11,736 nt of DNA from Sphingomonadaceae bacterium. Lineage in GTDB: Bacteria > Pseudomonadota > Alphaproteobacteria > Sphingomonadales > Sphingomonadaceae. This document shows positions 1-6,685 of this stretch, one piece after another (within the stretch, counting starts at the first letter, position 1; each line of letters starts with the position of its first letter). The notes beneath the pieces were generated by a model, which did no database searches, was not told the origin of the DNA, and saw only the letters and a program-made list of their open reading frames with translations. The DNA lies in the NCBI GenBank assembly GCA_019239785.1, contig JAFAZM010000283.1, positions 1 through 11,736 on the forward strand. Direction: 5' to 3'. Both the position numbers and the translations under genes were made by a program.

Positions 1-19
1 CAACGCGTCCTTCGATACG

Positions 20-40
20 CCGGTTCGACAAGCTCACCGG
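20..40. repeat. Dispersed hairpin repeat, family 1, single copy
   Basis: A 5-bp stem CCGGT/ACCGG (20-24 and 36-40, extendable by G19-C41) encloses the 11-nt loop TCGACAAGCTC. The loop recurs, in either orientation and with small changes, at 5006-5026, 5058-5078, 11134-11154 and 11191-11211, each time inside a different or matching 5-bp stem. The outer TCCT (8-11) and AGGA (47-50) can also pair. This copy lies just downstream of the stress-protein gene, which is read toward it. There is no T-tract on either side, so it is not an obvious intrinsic terminator. Similar sequences are, from memory, common between genes of sphingomonads. Confidence 0.7.
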
Positions 41-77
41 CTACTCAGGATGAGCGAGTTCCCCGATCTCCCAGCCG

Positions 78-533
78 TTAGGCCAGCCGCGTCAGCGCGT
101 CTTCGCTAAGGCCGCCGGGGACGATGATCAGCGGGCAGGGCAGGCTGCCAACGCCGGCCCCGGCGAAATGGCTGACCAGAGGCCCGGGCCCGCTTTCCAC
201 CGCGGCGCCGAGCACCAGCGCCGAGAAATCGCTGCGCTCCTTAAGCAATTCGCCGACCGCCTTCACCGGGTCGCCCTGGCGGATCGTGATCGCGGGCTTG
301 ATCCCGGCCTCCTCCATGATCGCGCCGGTGGCCTGGACCAGCATCGCTTCGGCGCGAAGCCGCGCCTCCTCCTCCATCGCTTCCTGGACCGCGCTCCACT
401 GGACGAACTCGGAGCGCGGGATCAACGCCAGGATCTCGACGCCGCCGCCGCTACGCGCGGCCTGGCGGGCGGCGAAGCGCAAGGCCGCCAGCGCCTCCTC
501 GGTCTCGTCCATCACGACCAGATAGGACCGCAT
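78..533 (-). CDS. Universal stress protein (UspA domain)
   Basis: Encodes 151 residues forming a single Usp domain, a Rossmann-like alpha/beta fold found in soluble cytoplasmic proteins that often bind ATP and dimerise under stress or growth arrest. The first strand YLVVMD carries Asp9, the position of the usual adenine-contacting Asp. The C-terminal part reads LVLGAA, then a Gly-rich stretch ending GSLPCPLIIVPGG, which matches the Usp nucleotide loop and last strand. The spacing does not fit the classical G-2x-G-9x-G(S/T) motif exactly, so ATP binding is inferred. The reading frame stays open far upstream across pdhC, but the start at 533 is chosen because AAGGAAAG lies about 7 nt before it and Usp homology begins there. 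It is divergent from pdhC and shares a mirrored leader with it. Confidence 0.9.
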   Translation of the reverse strand: MRSYLVVMDETEEALAALRFAARQAARSGGGVEILALIPRSEFVQWSAVQEAMEEEARLRAEAMLVQATGAIMEEAGIKPAITIRQGDPVKAVGELLKERSDFSALVLGAAVESGPGPLVSHFAGAGVGSLPCPLIIVPGGLSEDALTRLA

Positions 534-536
534 CCT

Positions 537-663
537 GCTTTCCTTTTCCCGGAACGGTTGCGCCAGATCGGCCCTCCGCGCAAGCGGGCTGCTTCGGCGG
601 GGCCTTGACCATTGCCATGGCTTTGCTGTTTGGACGGGCGCGGCCGTTCGCGAAAAGGAAAGC
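537..663. promoter_or_regulatory. Divergent leader region with long inverted repeat
   Basis: This is the 138-bp spacer between the divergent stress-protein and pdhC starts. Its two ends are imperfect inverted copies: 537-564 read on the minus strand, and 637-663 on the plus strand. Both give GGCGC, two variable bases, CCGTTC, one indel and one mismatch, then GAAAAGGAAAGC, whose AAGGAAAG serves as Shine-Dalgarno for each gene. The stress gene follows 3 nt after the arm and pdhC 8 nt after it. TTGACC at 605-610 is a possible -35 box for pdhC, but I see no convincing -10 at the right distance. A shared regulator or a duplicated leader are both possible; neither is shown. Confidence 0.6.
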
Positions 664-671
664 CCGCTTCC

Positions 672-1973
672 ATGCCGATCGAACTGAAGATGCCCGCCCT
701 TTCGCCGACGATGGAGGAGGGGACGCTCGCCAAGTGGCTGGTGAAGGAGGGCGACACGGTCTCCTCGGGCGACATCCTCGCCGAGATCGAGACCGACAAG
801 GCGACGATGGAGTTCGAGGCGGTCGACGAGGGCACAATCGCGAAGATCGTGGTGCCCGAGGGCACGGACGGGGTGAAGGTCGGCGAGGTGATCGCGATCA
901 TGGCCGAGGAAGGCGAGGACGCTTCTGCCGCCGCTTCGGCGCCCGCGCCGAAGGCGGACGCTCCGGCGCCCAAGGCCGAGGCGCCCAAGGCGGAGACGCC
1001 GGCCCCGGCGCCCGCTCCGGCACCCGCGCCGGCACCCGCGCCTGCACCGGCGCAGCCGGCGGCGTCTGGCGGCGACCGGGTCAAGGCGAGCCCGCTCGCC
1101 CGCCGCCTCGCCCAGGCGCAGGGCGTGGATCTCGCGAGCCTGCAGGGCTCCGGCCCGGGCGGCCGCATCGTCAAGGCCGACGTCGACGGCGCCGCCGGCA
1201 AGGCGCCCGCGAAGCCGGCCGCTCCCGCCGCGGCGCCCGCGGCCGCGCCCCATGCCGCCGCGCCGGCCGTCGTCGAGACCGACATTCCGCACGAGGCGGT
1301 CAAGCTTTCCAACATGCGCAAGACGATCGCGCGCCGCCTCACCGAGGCCAAGCAGACGATCCCGCACATCTACCTCACCGTCGACATCCGGCTCGACGCT
1401 TTGCTCAAGCTGCGCGGCGAGCTGAACAAGGGGCTGGAGAGCCGCGGCGTCAAGCTCAGCGTCAACGACCTGCTGATCAAGGCGCTCGCCGCCGCTTTGA
1501 TGGAAGTGCCGGAGTGCAACGTCTCGCTCTCGGGCGACCAGCTCCTCAAGTACAGCCGCGCCGACATCTCGGTCGCGGTCTCGATCCCCGGGGGGCTGAT
1601 CACGCCGATCGTGACCGGCGCCGATAGCAAGTCGATCTCCGCGATCGCGGCCGAGATCCACGCGCTCGCCGGCAAGGCCAAGGAGGGCAAGCTGCAGCCC
1701 CATGAATATCAGGGAGGCACCGCCTCGCTCTCCAACATGGGCATGTACGGGATCAAGCAGTTCGAGGCGGTGATCAACCCGCCGCAGGGGATGATCATGG
1801 CGATCGGCGCCGGCGAGAAGCGCCCCTATGTGATCGACGACAGCCTGCAGATCGCGACGGTGATGAGCGCCACCGGCAGCTTCGATCATCGCGCCATCGA
1901 CGGCGCCGACGGCGCCCGGCTGATGCAGGCGTTCAAGCGCCTGGTCGAGAACCCTCTGGCGATGCTGGCCTGA
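672..1973 (+). CDS. pdhC: Pyruvate dehydrogenase E2, dihydrolipoamide acetyltransferase
   Basis: Encodes 433 residues of the E2 core, which transfers the acetyl group from E1 via a lipoyl arm to CoA. Domains in order: one lipoyl domain (about 1-78) with the lipoylated Lys43 in ETDKATMEF; a flexible Ala/Pro/Lys linker including nine Pro-Ala repeats (110-127); a peripheral subunit-binding domain (about 138-173, starting VKASPLARRLA and containing GSGPGGRI); and the catalytic acyltransferase domain (about 205-433) with His406 and Asp410 in DHRAIDG. The N-terminus MPIELKMPALSPTMEEG and the context with lpdA favour pyruvate over 2-oxoglutarate or branched-chain substrates. The start at 672 has AAGGAAAG about 9 nt upstream; an earlier in-frame ATG at 612 lies outside the lipoyl domain and has no such site. 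The E1 genes must lie elsewhere. Confidence 0.96.
   Translation: MPIELKMPALSPTMEEGTLAKWLVKEGDTVSSGDILAEIETDKATMEFEAVDEGTIAKIVVPEGTDGVKVGEVIAIMAEEGEDASAAASAPAPKADAPAPKAEAPKAETPAPAPAPAPAPAPAPAPAQPAASGGDRVKASPLARRLAQAQGVDLASLQGSGPGGRIVKADVDGAAGKAPAKPAAPAAAPAAAPHAAAPAVVETDIPHEAVKLSNMRKTIARRLTEAKQTIPHIYLTVDIRLDALLKLRGELNKGLESRGVKLSVNDLLIKALAAALMEVPECNVSLSGDQLLKYSRADISVAVSIPGGLITPIVTGADSKSISAIAAEIHALAGKAKEGKLQPHEYQGGTASLSNMGMYGIKQFEAVINPPQGMIMAIGAGEKRPYVIDDSLQIATVMSATGSFDHRAIDGADGARLMQAFKRLVENPLAMLA
999..1052 (+). repeat. Pro-Ala hexanucleotide repeat in the E2 linker
   Basis: Nine consecutive Pro-Ala codon pairs encode residues 110-127 of the E2 protein, in the hinge between lipoyl and subunit-binding domains. 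The unit is a degenerate 6-mer of the form CCNGCN. Any gain or loss of whole units stays in frame and only changes hinge length, so length variation between related strains would be tolerated. Confidence 0.85.
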
Positions 1974-1974
1974 G

Positions 1975-2184
1975 ATGCCGCTGGCGCGCGCCGTGGTGGC
2001 GGGCGCGATCGCCGCGCTGGCGATCCCCTGGCTCGCCCGCGGCAGCGACGGCGAGCTCGGCGGCTGGCTCGGCCGCGGCGTCGTCCATTTCACGATCGGC
2101 AGCGCCCACCTGATCTGGTCCTGGCCCCTGTTCTGCATCGTGACCCTGTTCACCTGGGCCCTGCTTGCGGCGGCGAACCGATGA
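1975..2184 (+). CDS. Small two-segment membrane protein, function unknown
   Basis: Encodes 69 residues that I do not recognise as a named family. Two hydrophobic segments are visible: about 4-21 (ARAVVAGAIAALAIPWLA) and about 46-66 (IWSWPLFCIVTLFTWALL), joined by a Gly-rich stretch with GRGVVHFTIGSAH. The ATG follows the pdhC stop codon after a single base, and its own stop overlaps another ATG (ATGA at 2181-2184). There is no clear Shine-Dalgarno, so translation is probably coupled to pdhC. The position between E2 and E3 genes suggests co-expression with the dehydrogenase complex, but a role there is only inferred. My recollection is that small ORFs at this place occur in other sphingomonads. 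Confidence 0.7.
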   Translation: MPLARAVVAGAIAALAIPWLARGSDGELGGWLGRGVVHFTIGSAHLIWSWPLFCIVTLFTWALLAAANR

Positions 2185-2241
2185 CGCTGGACGGCTTCGC
2201 ATCGCGCACGCCGCTCCGGTCATCGCCGCGCCGTTGACGAT

Positions 2242-2829
2242 GTGACGCAATCCACGTCCGCAACCGTCGTCGTGTTCACCGCGACGCCGTCTCCGCCGGC
2301 GGAGGTCTCGGTCTGGCCCGCGATCGTCGCCGGGGCTCTGATCCTCGCCGCGGCATCCGGTTTGGCGTGGTGGCGCGGGAAGAGGCGGGGGCATCGCCGG
2401 CCGAGCCGTCTGGTCCGAATCTTCGCGGCCTCGGTTGCGGGCGGCGGCAGCGGGATGGCGATGACGGCGATGTCCCACCCGGTCGCTGCCGCCGCGGACG
2501 GAGTGAATCCATACGCCCCGTCGCCCGAGCTGGTCATGCTCGCCCACATTCTCTCCTATCTGCTGCTCGCCGTCATGCTGGTCGGCACCGGGGACCTGCT
2601 GTTCGACGCGGCGCGGCCGAGCCGGAGCCGCTTCTGGCTGACCCTCGGCGCATCGCTTTTCGCAGTTTTCCTCATCGCCACGTTCAGCCTCACCGGCTGG
2701 GTCGACCCATTCGCCATGCCGCCTGGCATCGAGCAAGGGGCGCTCGCCGTCTCGGCACTGGCCGCGGCCTTGATATGGTGGGCCTGGCTGCCGCTGCCCC
2801 ATCACGAAATGGCCGACATCTTCGAATAG
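2242..2829 (+). CDS. Unrecognised integral membrane protein, GTG start
   Basis: Encodes 195 residues of no family I recognise. Four hydrophobic segments are visible: about 25-44 (ending AWW, followed by a basic RGKRRGHRRPSR patch), 98-121, 131-152 and 166-186. The basic patch after the first segment suggests that this loop is cytoplasmic. The start is uncertain: GTG at 2242 is the first usable codon after an in-frame stop at 2182 and retains the first membrane segment, but no Shine-Dalgarno precedes it. ATG at 2455 would delete that segment. The gene is in line with pdhC and lpdA and ends 77 bp before lpdA, so co-transcription is likely. The small ORF upstream could feed ribosomes to it through an 18-codon ORF at 2181-2237 that ends 4 nt before the GTG. 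Confidence 0.65.
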   Translation: MTQSTSATVVVFTATPSPPAEVSVWPAIVAGALILAAASGLAWWRGKRRGHRRPSRLVRIFAASVAGGGSGMAMTAMSHPVAAAADGVNPYAPSPELVMLAHILSYLLLAVMLVGTGDLLFDAARPSRSRFWLTLGASLFAVFLIATFSLTGWVDPFAMPPGIEQGALAVSALAAALIWWAWLPLPHHEMADIFE

Positions 2830-2849
2830 CCGCGCTTGGACAAGCGCGG
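2830..2849 (+). other. Perfect hairpin between the membrane gene and lpdA
   Basis: CCGCGCTTG (2830-2838) and CAAGCGCGG (2841-2849) are exact inverted repeats around GA, so the realistic structure is an 8-bp stem with a 4-nt loop. It begins directly after the stop codon of the preceding gene. No T-tract follows (the next bases are GCGAGTTGATT), so this is more likely an attenuating or 3'-end-stabilising hairpin inside an operon than a full terminator. Confidence 0.5.
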
Positions 2850-2906
2850 GCGAGTTGATTAAGCGCCCGTCCGGAACGGCCGCGGCGTTCGGCAATTGGA
2901 GGCTTC

Positions 2907-4289
2907 ATGGCTGACACCTACGATCTCATCGTCCTCGGCTCGGGGCCCGGCGGCTATGTCGCGGCGGTCCGGGCGAGCCAGCTCGGGCTCAAGACCGCGA
3001 TCGTCGAGCGCGAGAAGCTTGGCGGCATCTGCCTCAACTGGGGCTGCATCCCGACCAAGGCTTTGCTTCGGACCTCGGAGATCAACCATTATCTGACCCA
3101 CGCCTCGGCCTATGGGCTCAGCGCCGAGAAGACCGGCTTCGACCTCGCCGCGATCGTCGACCGGAGCCGCAAGGTCGCCGGCCAGCTCAATGCCGGCGTC
3201 AAGGGGCTGATGAAGAAGAACAAGGTCACGGTGGTCGAGGGCGACGGCCTGATCACCGGCACGGGCATGCTCAGCGTCACCAAGGATGGGAAGAAGACCG
3301 ACCTCGCCGCCAAGCATATCATCATCGCCACCGGCGCCCGCGCCCGCGACCTGCCCTTCGCCAAGGCGGACGGCGAGCGGATCTGGACCTACCGCCACGC
3401 GATGGTGCCGAAGGAGATGCCGACGAAATTGCTGGTGATCGGCTCGGGCGCGATCGGGGTCGAGTTCGCCAGCTTCTATTCGGACATGGGCGCCGAGGTC
3501 ACGATCGTCGAGATGCTGCCCCGCATCCTGCCCGTCGAGGACGAGGACGTCTCCGCCTTCGTCCACAAGGCGCTGACCAAGCAGGGAATGAAGATCCATG
3601 TCGGCTCGGGCGTCGACAGCCTGGAGGTTTCCAAGAGCGGCGTGAAGGCCGCGATCAAGGGCGCCGGCACAGAGGCGTTCAGCCACGCCATCGTCGCGAT
3701 CGGCATCGTCCCGAACAGCGAGAATATCGGACTGGAGGCGCTGGGCGTGAAGACCGATCGCGGCCATATTGCCACGGACGGCTATGGCCGCACCAATGTG
3801 GAGGGGCTCTACGCGATCGGCGACGTCACCGGCCCGCCCTGGCTGGCGCACAAGGCGAGCCACGAAGGCGTGGTCTGCGTCGAGGCGATCGCCGGCCTGA
3901 AACCGCACCCGTTCGAGACCTGGAACATCCCGGGCTGCACCTATTCCCGCCCGCAGGTCGCCTCGGTCGGCCTCACCGAAGCCAAAGCGAAGGAGGAGGG
4001 CCGCAAGGTCAAGGTCGGCAAGTTCCCCTTCATCGGCAACGGCAAGGCGATCGCATTGGGCGAGGCCGAGGGCTTCGTGAAGACCGTGTTCGACGAGGCC
4101 ACCGGGGAGCTGCTCGGCGCCCACATGGTCGGCGCCGAGGTCACCGAATTGATCCAGGGCTATGTCGTCGCCCGCCAGCTCGAGACCACGGAGGCCGAGC
4201 TGATGGAAACCGTCTTCCCCCACCCGACCTTGAGCGAGATGATGCACGAGAGCGTGCTCGACGCTTACGGGCGCGTGCTCCACATGTAG
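2907..4289 (+). CDS. lpdA: Dihydrolipoamide dehydrogenase (E3)
   Basis: Encodes 460 residues, the usual length for E3, a flavoenzyme that reoxidises dihydrolipoamide of 2-oxoacid dehydrogenase complexes and passes electrons to NAD. The FAD-binding GxGxxG site is LGSGPGGY (10-17). The redox disulfide is Cys42-Cys47 in GGICLNWGCIPTK. The NAD-binding Rossmann motif lies at VIGSGAIGVEFASFYSDMG near the middle. The second FAD contact is GLYAIGDV. The C-terminal catalytic pair is His439-Glu444 in HPTLSE. The start is supported by GGAGG at 2898-2902, only 4 nt before ATG. Its position behind pdhC identifies it as the E3 of pyruvate dehydrogenase, though it could also serve 2-oxoglutarate dehydrogenase. 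No residue expected for catalysis is missing. Confidence 0.97.
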   Translation: MADTYDLIVLGSGPGGYVAAVRASQLGLKTAIVEREKLGGICLNWGCIPTKALLRTSEINHYLTHASAYGLSAEKTGFDLAAIVDRSRKVAGQLNAGVKGLMKKNKVTVVEGDGLITGTGMLSVTKDGKKTDLAAKHIIIATGARARDLPFAKADGERIWTYRHAMVPKEMPTKLLVIGSGAIGVEFASFYSDMGAEVTIVEMLPRILPVEDEDVSAFVHKALTKQGMKIHVGSGVDSLEVSKSGVKAAIKGAGTEAFSHAIVAIGIVPNSENIGLEALGVKTDRGHIATDGYGRTNVEGLYAIGDVTGPPWLAHKASHEGVVCVEAIAGLKPHPFETWNIPGCTYSRPQVASVGLTEAKAKEEGRKVKVGKFPFIGNGKAIALGEAEGFVKTVFDEATGELLGAHMVGAEVTELIQGYVVARQLETTEAELMETVFPHPTLSEMMHESVLDAYGRVLHM

Positions 4290-4312
4290 CGGTACTCGCA
4301 GGCCAAAACTTT

Positions 4313-4360
4313 CCCTCTCCCGCTCGCGGGAGAGGGCAGGGTGAGGGTCTTCTTCTTCTT
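4313..4360 (+). terminator. Hairpin repeat and likely terminator after lpdA
   Basis: CCCTCTCCCGC (4313-4323) and GCGGGAGAGGG (4326-4336) form a perfect stem around TC (realistically 10 bp with a 4-nt loop). It is followed by CAGGGTGAGGG and then a pyrimidine run rich in T (4348-4366). The stem-plus-T-rich layout 24 nt after the lpdA stop fits termination of the pdhC-lpdA unit, although the T-run starts about 11 nt from the stem. The same CCCTCTCCC...GGGAGAGGG sequence is a widespread dispersed bacterial repeat, so it may be a mobile-type repeat recruited here. Confidence 0.45.
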
Positions 4361-4386
4361 TTCCTCCCGAATCCCGGAGTCCCCGC

Positions 4387-4908
4387 ATGACCCTCAGCCT
4401 CTACGACGCCTCCGTCCCACTCTTCGCCTCGATGCTCCGCAACATGCGCGCCTGGCTCGACAAGGCCGCGGCGGAGAAGGATGAAGCCGTCTTGGCCGAA
4501 GCGCGGCTCTATGAGGACATGGCGCCGCTCACCCGCCAATATCAGATGGCGTCGGACACCGCGAAGAATGCTGTCGCCCGCCTGCTCGGCGAGACGCCGC
4601 CGGTCATGCCGGACACGGAAACCAATTTCGCGGAGCTGCGCGAACGCTGCGACAAGACGATCGCCTATCTGGAGCAAGCGGACCGCGCGGCGATCGACGG
4701 CGCCGGCGCGCGGGAGGTGGTGCTGCGCTTCCCGAACGGCATGGGCTATCGCTTCAAGGGCGCCGATTATCTGACCCGCTTCGCGCTTCCCAATTTCCTG
4801 TTCCACGCGACCACCGCCTACGCGATCCTGCGCAACCAGGGGGTGAGCCTCGGTAAGCCCGATTTCCTCCAGCATCTCGGCATGCCGGAGCAGATCCCGG
4901 AGGCCTGA
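4387..4908 (+). CDS. DUF1993 family protein (DinB-like helical bundle)
   Basis: Encodes 173 residues matching my memory of the DUF1993 family: N-terminus SLYDASVPLFASMLRNMRAWLDKA, a central LYEDMAPLTRQYQMASD...AKNAVARLLG, and a C-terminal ADYLTRFALPNFLFHATTAYAILRNQGVSLGK(P)DFL. The family is predicted to be an all-alpha four-helix bundle related to DinB/YfiT; members have no established activity. The pattern LxRxALPNFLFHxxTAYxILR is the family hallmark. No signal peptide or membrane segment is seen, so it is cytoplasmic. The start has GGAG at 4376-4379, 7 nt upstream. It lies between two repeat-containing spacers and is probably a single-gene unit, not part of the dehydrogenase operon. Confidence 0.88.
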   Translation: MTLSLYDASVPLFASMLRNMRAWLDKAAAEKDEAVLAEARLYEDMAPLTRQYQMASDTAKNAVARLLGETPPVMPDTETNFAELRERCDKTIAYLEQADRAAIDGAGAREVVLRFPNGMGYRFKGADYLTRFALPNFLFHATTAYAILRNQGVSLGKPDFLQHLGMPEQIPEA

Positions 4909-4962
4909 GCCGCGGCGCGGTCTCGATCGGCGTCGTTACTCGATCCCCAAGCCGATTTGATT

Positions 4963-5124
4963 GCACGCGATGAACGCGAAGAGTCATAGAGCGTGAGACC
5001 CGTTCGGGCTGAGCTTGTCGAAGCCCCGCTTCGTCTCTGCGGCGCAAGGCCAGGAAAGGGCTTCGATAGGCTCAGCCCGAGCGATGTTGGATTCTCCCTT
5101 CGCGTTCTTCGCGTCTTCGCGTGC
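4963..5124. repeat. Composite dispersed repeat with nested inverted arms
   Basis: This fills much of the 310-bp spacer 4909-5218, in which I see no gene. Outer arms are GCACGCGA...AACGCGAAGAG (4963-4983) and its inverted counterpart TTCGCGTTCTTCGCGTC...GCGTGC (5099-5124), the latter a short tandem of TTCGCG units. Nested inside is an inverted pair of family-1 hairpins: 5001-5026 and 5058-5083 match as reverse complements at 23 of 26 positions. Each inner arm folds on its own (GGGCT/AGCCC stem, loops GAGCTTGTCGA and TCGATAGGCTC), with CGTTC or GAGCG flanks pointing outward. This is the layout of REP doublets (REPINs). Confidence 0.75.
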
Positions 5125-5218
5125 CATGAATGGGACGCAGTCATAAGCTGCGCCGCCGGAGAACGATCTCCAACCGCCTCGACTTGACTGCAACCGCGGC
5201 GTTACAATTCCGGCTCCG

Positions 5219-6640
5219 ATGCGGGGCGCTCCAAAGATCAGGCCGGCCGTCGCGGCGTTGCTTGCCGCAGCTTTGCTCGGTGCGCTGATGCTTGCGATCT
5301 GGTGGCCCGGCGTCGCGATGTACGACAGCGTCGACCAATATGGCCAAGCGCTGAGCGGCGCCTATGACGATTGGCATCCGCCGATCATGGCGCGGCTGTG
5401 GAGCCTCTTCCATCTCGCCTGGGACGGACAGGCGCCGATGTTCGTGCTGCAGGCCCTGCTTTACTGGCTCGGCCTCGGCCTGGTCGCGGCGGCGCTGGCG
5501 CGGGACGGGGGCTGGTGGACGGCGGCAGCCGTGCTCCTGCTCGGCGCCCTGCCGCTCTTCGCCGGGTGGCAGGCGGCGGTGCTCAAGGATGCGCAGATGG
5601 CCGGCGCGATGCTGGCCGCGATCGGGATCGCTACCTGGTGGCGGCTCCCCGGCCGCCGCCTGCCGCGGACCGCCGGCGCCGTCGTCGTCGGGTTGCTCGT
5701 TTATGCGAGCCTGGTGCGCGCCAATGCAGTGTTTGCCGCGGCGCCGCTGGCCTGCGGGCTGCTCGGCTGGTTCGGGCTGCGGCACTGGGCCGCGCGCGGC
5801 GCGCTGATGGCCGCGATCGCTGCCGCAATCCTGGCCGTCTCGCCTTTGATCAACCACCGCCTGCTCGGCGCCGACGACACCGGGGTCGCGCGCAGCCTGC
5901 CGATCTTCGATCTCGCCGGGATCGTCCACCGCGCCGGACCGGAGGCGGCGCCTTCATTGCCGCCCGCCACCTGGGCGGCGATGGAGGCGCGGCATTGCGC
6001 CACCCCCTTCTTCTGGGATCCGCTCGGCGACGAAAGCCGCTGCCTGTTCGTGAAGGACGAGCTTGGCGAGCGGGCGCCGGGCGGGGAGCTGTTCCGCGCT
6101 TGGCTCGAGACGGCGGCCCGCCACCCGCTCGCTTACGCGGCGCACCGTCTCGCCCACTGGAACGCCACCATGCGCTGGCTGGTGCCGCGCGGCTGGCCGC
6201 TCGCGGCGCCGCCCGCCGAGTCGGAGCCGAACGAGCTCGGCCTGGCCTCGCCGGGGCCGGCCGGCGCCGCGGCCGCGGAGGCCGGCGGCTGGCTGGCGGA
6301 GACGCCGCTCGGCTGGCCGATCCTCTGGTTCGCGGCCGCGCTTGGCGCCTTGGTCCTCGCCCGCCGCGACCGGCCTCTGGCCTTCGCGCTCGCGCTCTCG
6401 GCCGTCCTGCTCGAAGCGAGCTTCCTTCTGGTCAGCATTTCCTCGGACCTGCGCTACCATCTCTGGCCGATGCTCGCGACCGGGCTCGCCTGGGCCTTGT
6501 CGGCGCGGGGACCCTTGCCGCGCCGGGGCTTATGGATCGTTGCAGGTGCGCTCCTCGTTCTCGCCCTTGCCGGCGCCGCCGCGCGCATCGCGCTGCCGCC
6601 GGTGACCGGCGGCTATGCGGCGATGCTCGCCGGCGGCTAA
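5219..6640 (+). CDS. GT-C-like polytopic membrane protein
   Basis: Encodes 473 residues with roughly ten hydrophobic segments. The first is about 10-29, several fall between 70 and 212, then comes a long polar loop of about 213-355 with Cys pair HCATPFFWDP and SRCLFVKD, followed by four more up to 458. The first extracytoplasmic loop reads YDSVDQYGQALSGAYDDWHPP (35-55): acidic residues just after segment 1 and a His-Pro-Pro are typical of GT-C lipid-linked sugar glycosyltransferases and of ArnT/GT39-type proteins. Function is therefore inferred as a possible membrane glycosyltransferase acting on the periplasmic face; donor and acceptor are unknown. No Shine-Dalgarno is evident before ATG 5219. 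TACAAT at 5203-5208 would give a nearly leaderless transcript. It is followed by a CDF transporter gene 45 bp downstream. Confidence 0.72.
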   Translation: MRGAPKIRPAVAALLAAALLGALMLAIWWPGVAMYDSVDQYGQALSGAYDDWHPPIMARLWSLFHLAWDGQAPMFVLQALLYWLGLGLVAAALARDGGWWTAAAVLLLGALPLFAGWQAAVLKDAQMAGAMLAAIGIATWWRLPGRRLPRTAGAVVVGLLVYASLVRANAVFAAAPLACGLLGWFGLRHWAARGALMAAIAAAILAVSPLINHRLLGADDTGVARSLPIFDLAGIVHRAGPEAAPSLPPATWAAMEARHCATPFFWDPLGDESRCLFVKDELGERAPGGELFRAWLETAARHPLAYAAHRLAHWNATMRWLVPRGWPLAAPPAESEPNELGLASPGPAGAAAAEAGGWLAETPLGWPILWFAAALGALVLARRDRPLAFALALSAVLLEASFLLVSISSDLRYHLWPMLATGLAWALSARGPLPRRGLWIVAGALLVLALAGAAARIALPPVTGGYAAMLAGG

Positions 6641-6685
6641 TGGGGTGGCGGGCGCGATTCGACGCCTGCGGAACGGGACAGGGAT

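Noticed and set aside
534..2153. Long minus-strand open frame extending the stress-protein frame across pdhC
   Set aside because: It is antisense to an unmistakable E2 gene; its translation is Arg/Gly/Asp-rich low-complexity sequence, typical of shadow frames in high-GC DNA, and the Usp domain starts only at 533.
2181..2237. 18-codon ORF starting in the ATGA overlap
   Set aside because: It is too short and has no recognisable sequence, so I do not annotate it as a gene. It is mentioned only as a possible translational relay to GTG 2242.
2836..2864. TTGGAC and TTAAGC with a 17-bp spacer as a promoter for lpdA
   Set aside because: Only 3 and 2 consensus matches, and the first box lies within the perfect hairpin at 2830-2849. 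Read-through from pdhC is simpler.
4993..5187. Short ORFs on both strands in the spacer after the DUF1993 gene
   Set aside because: They are made of dispersed-repeat sequence (both arms of the hairpin doublet) and have no ribosome site.
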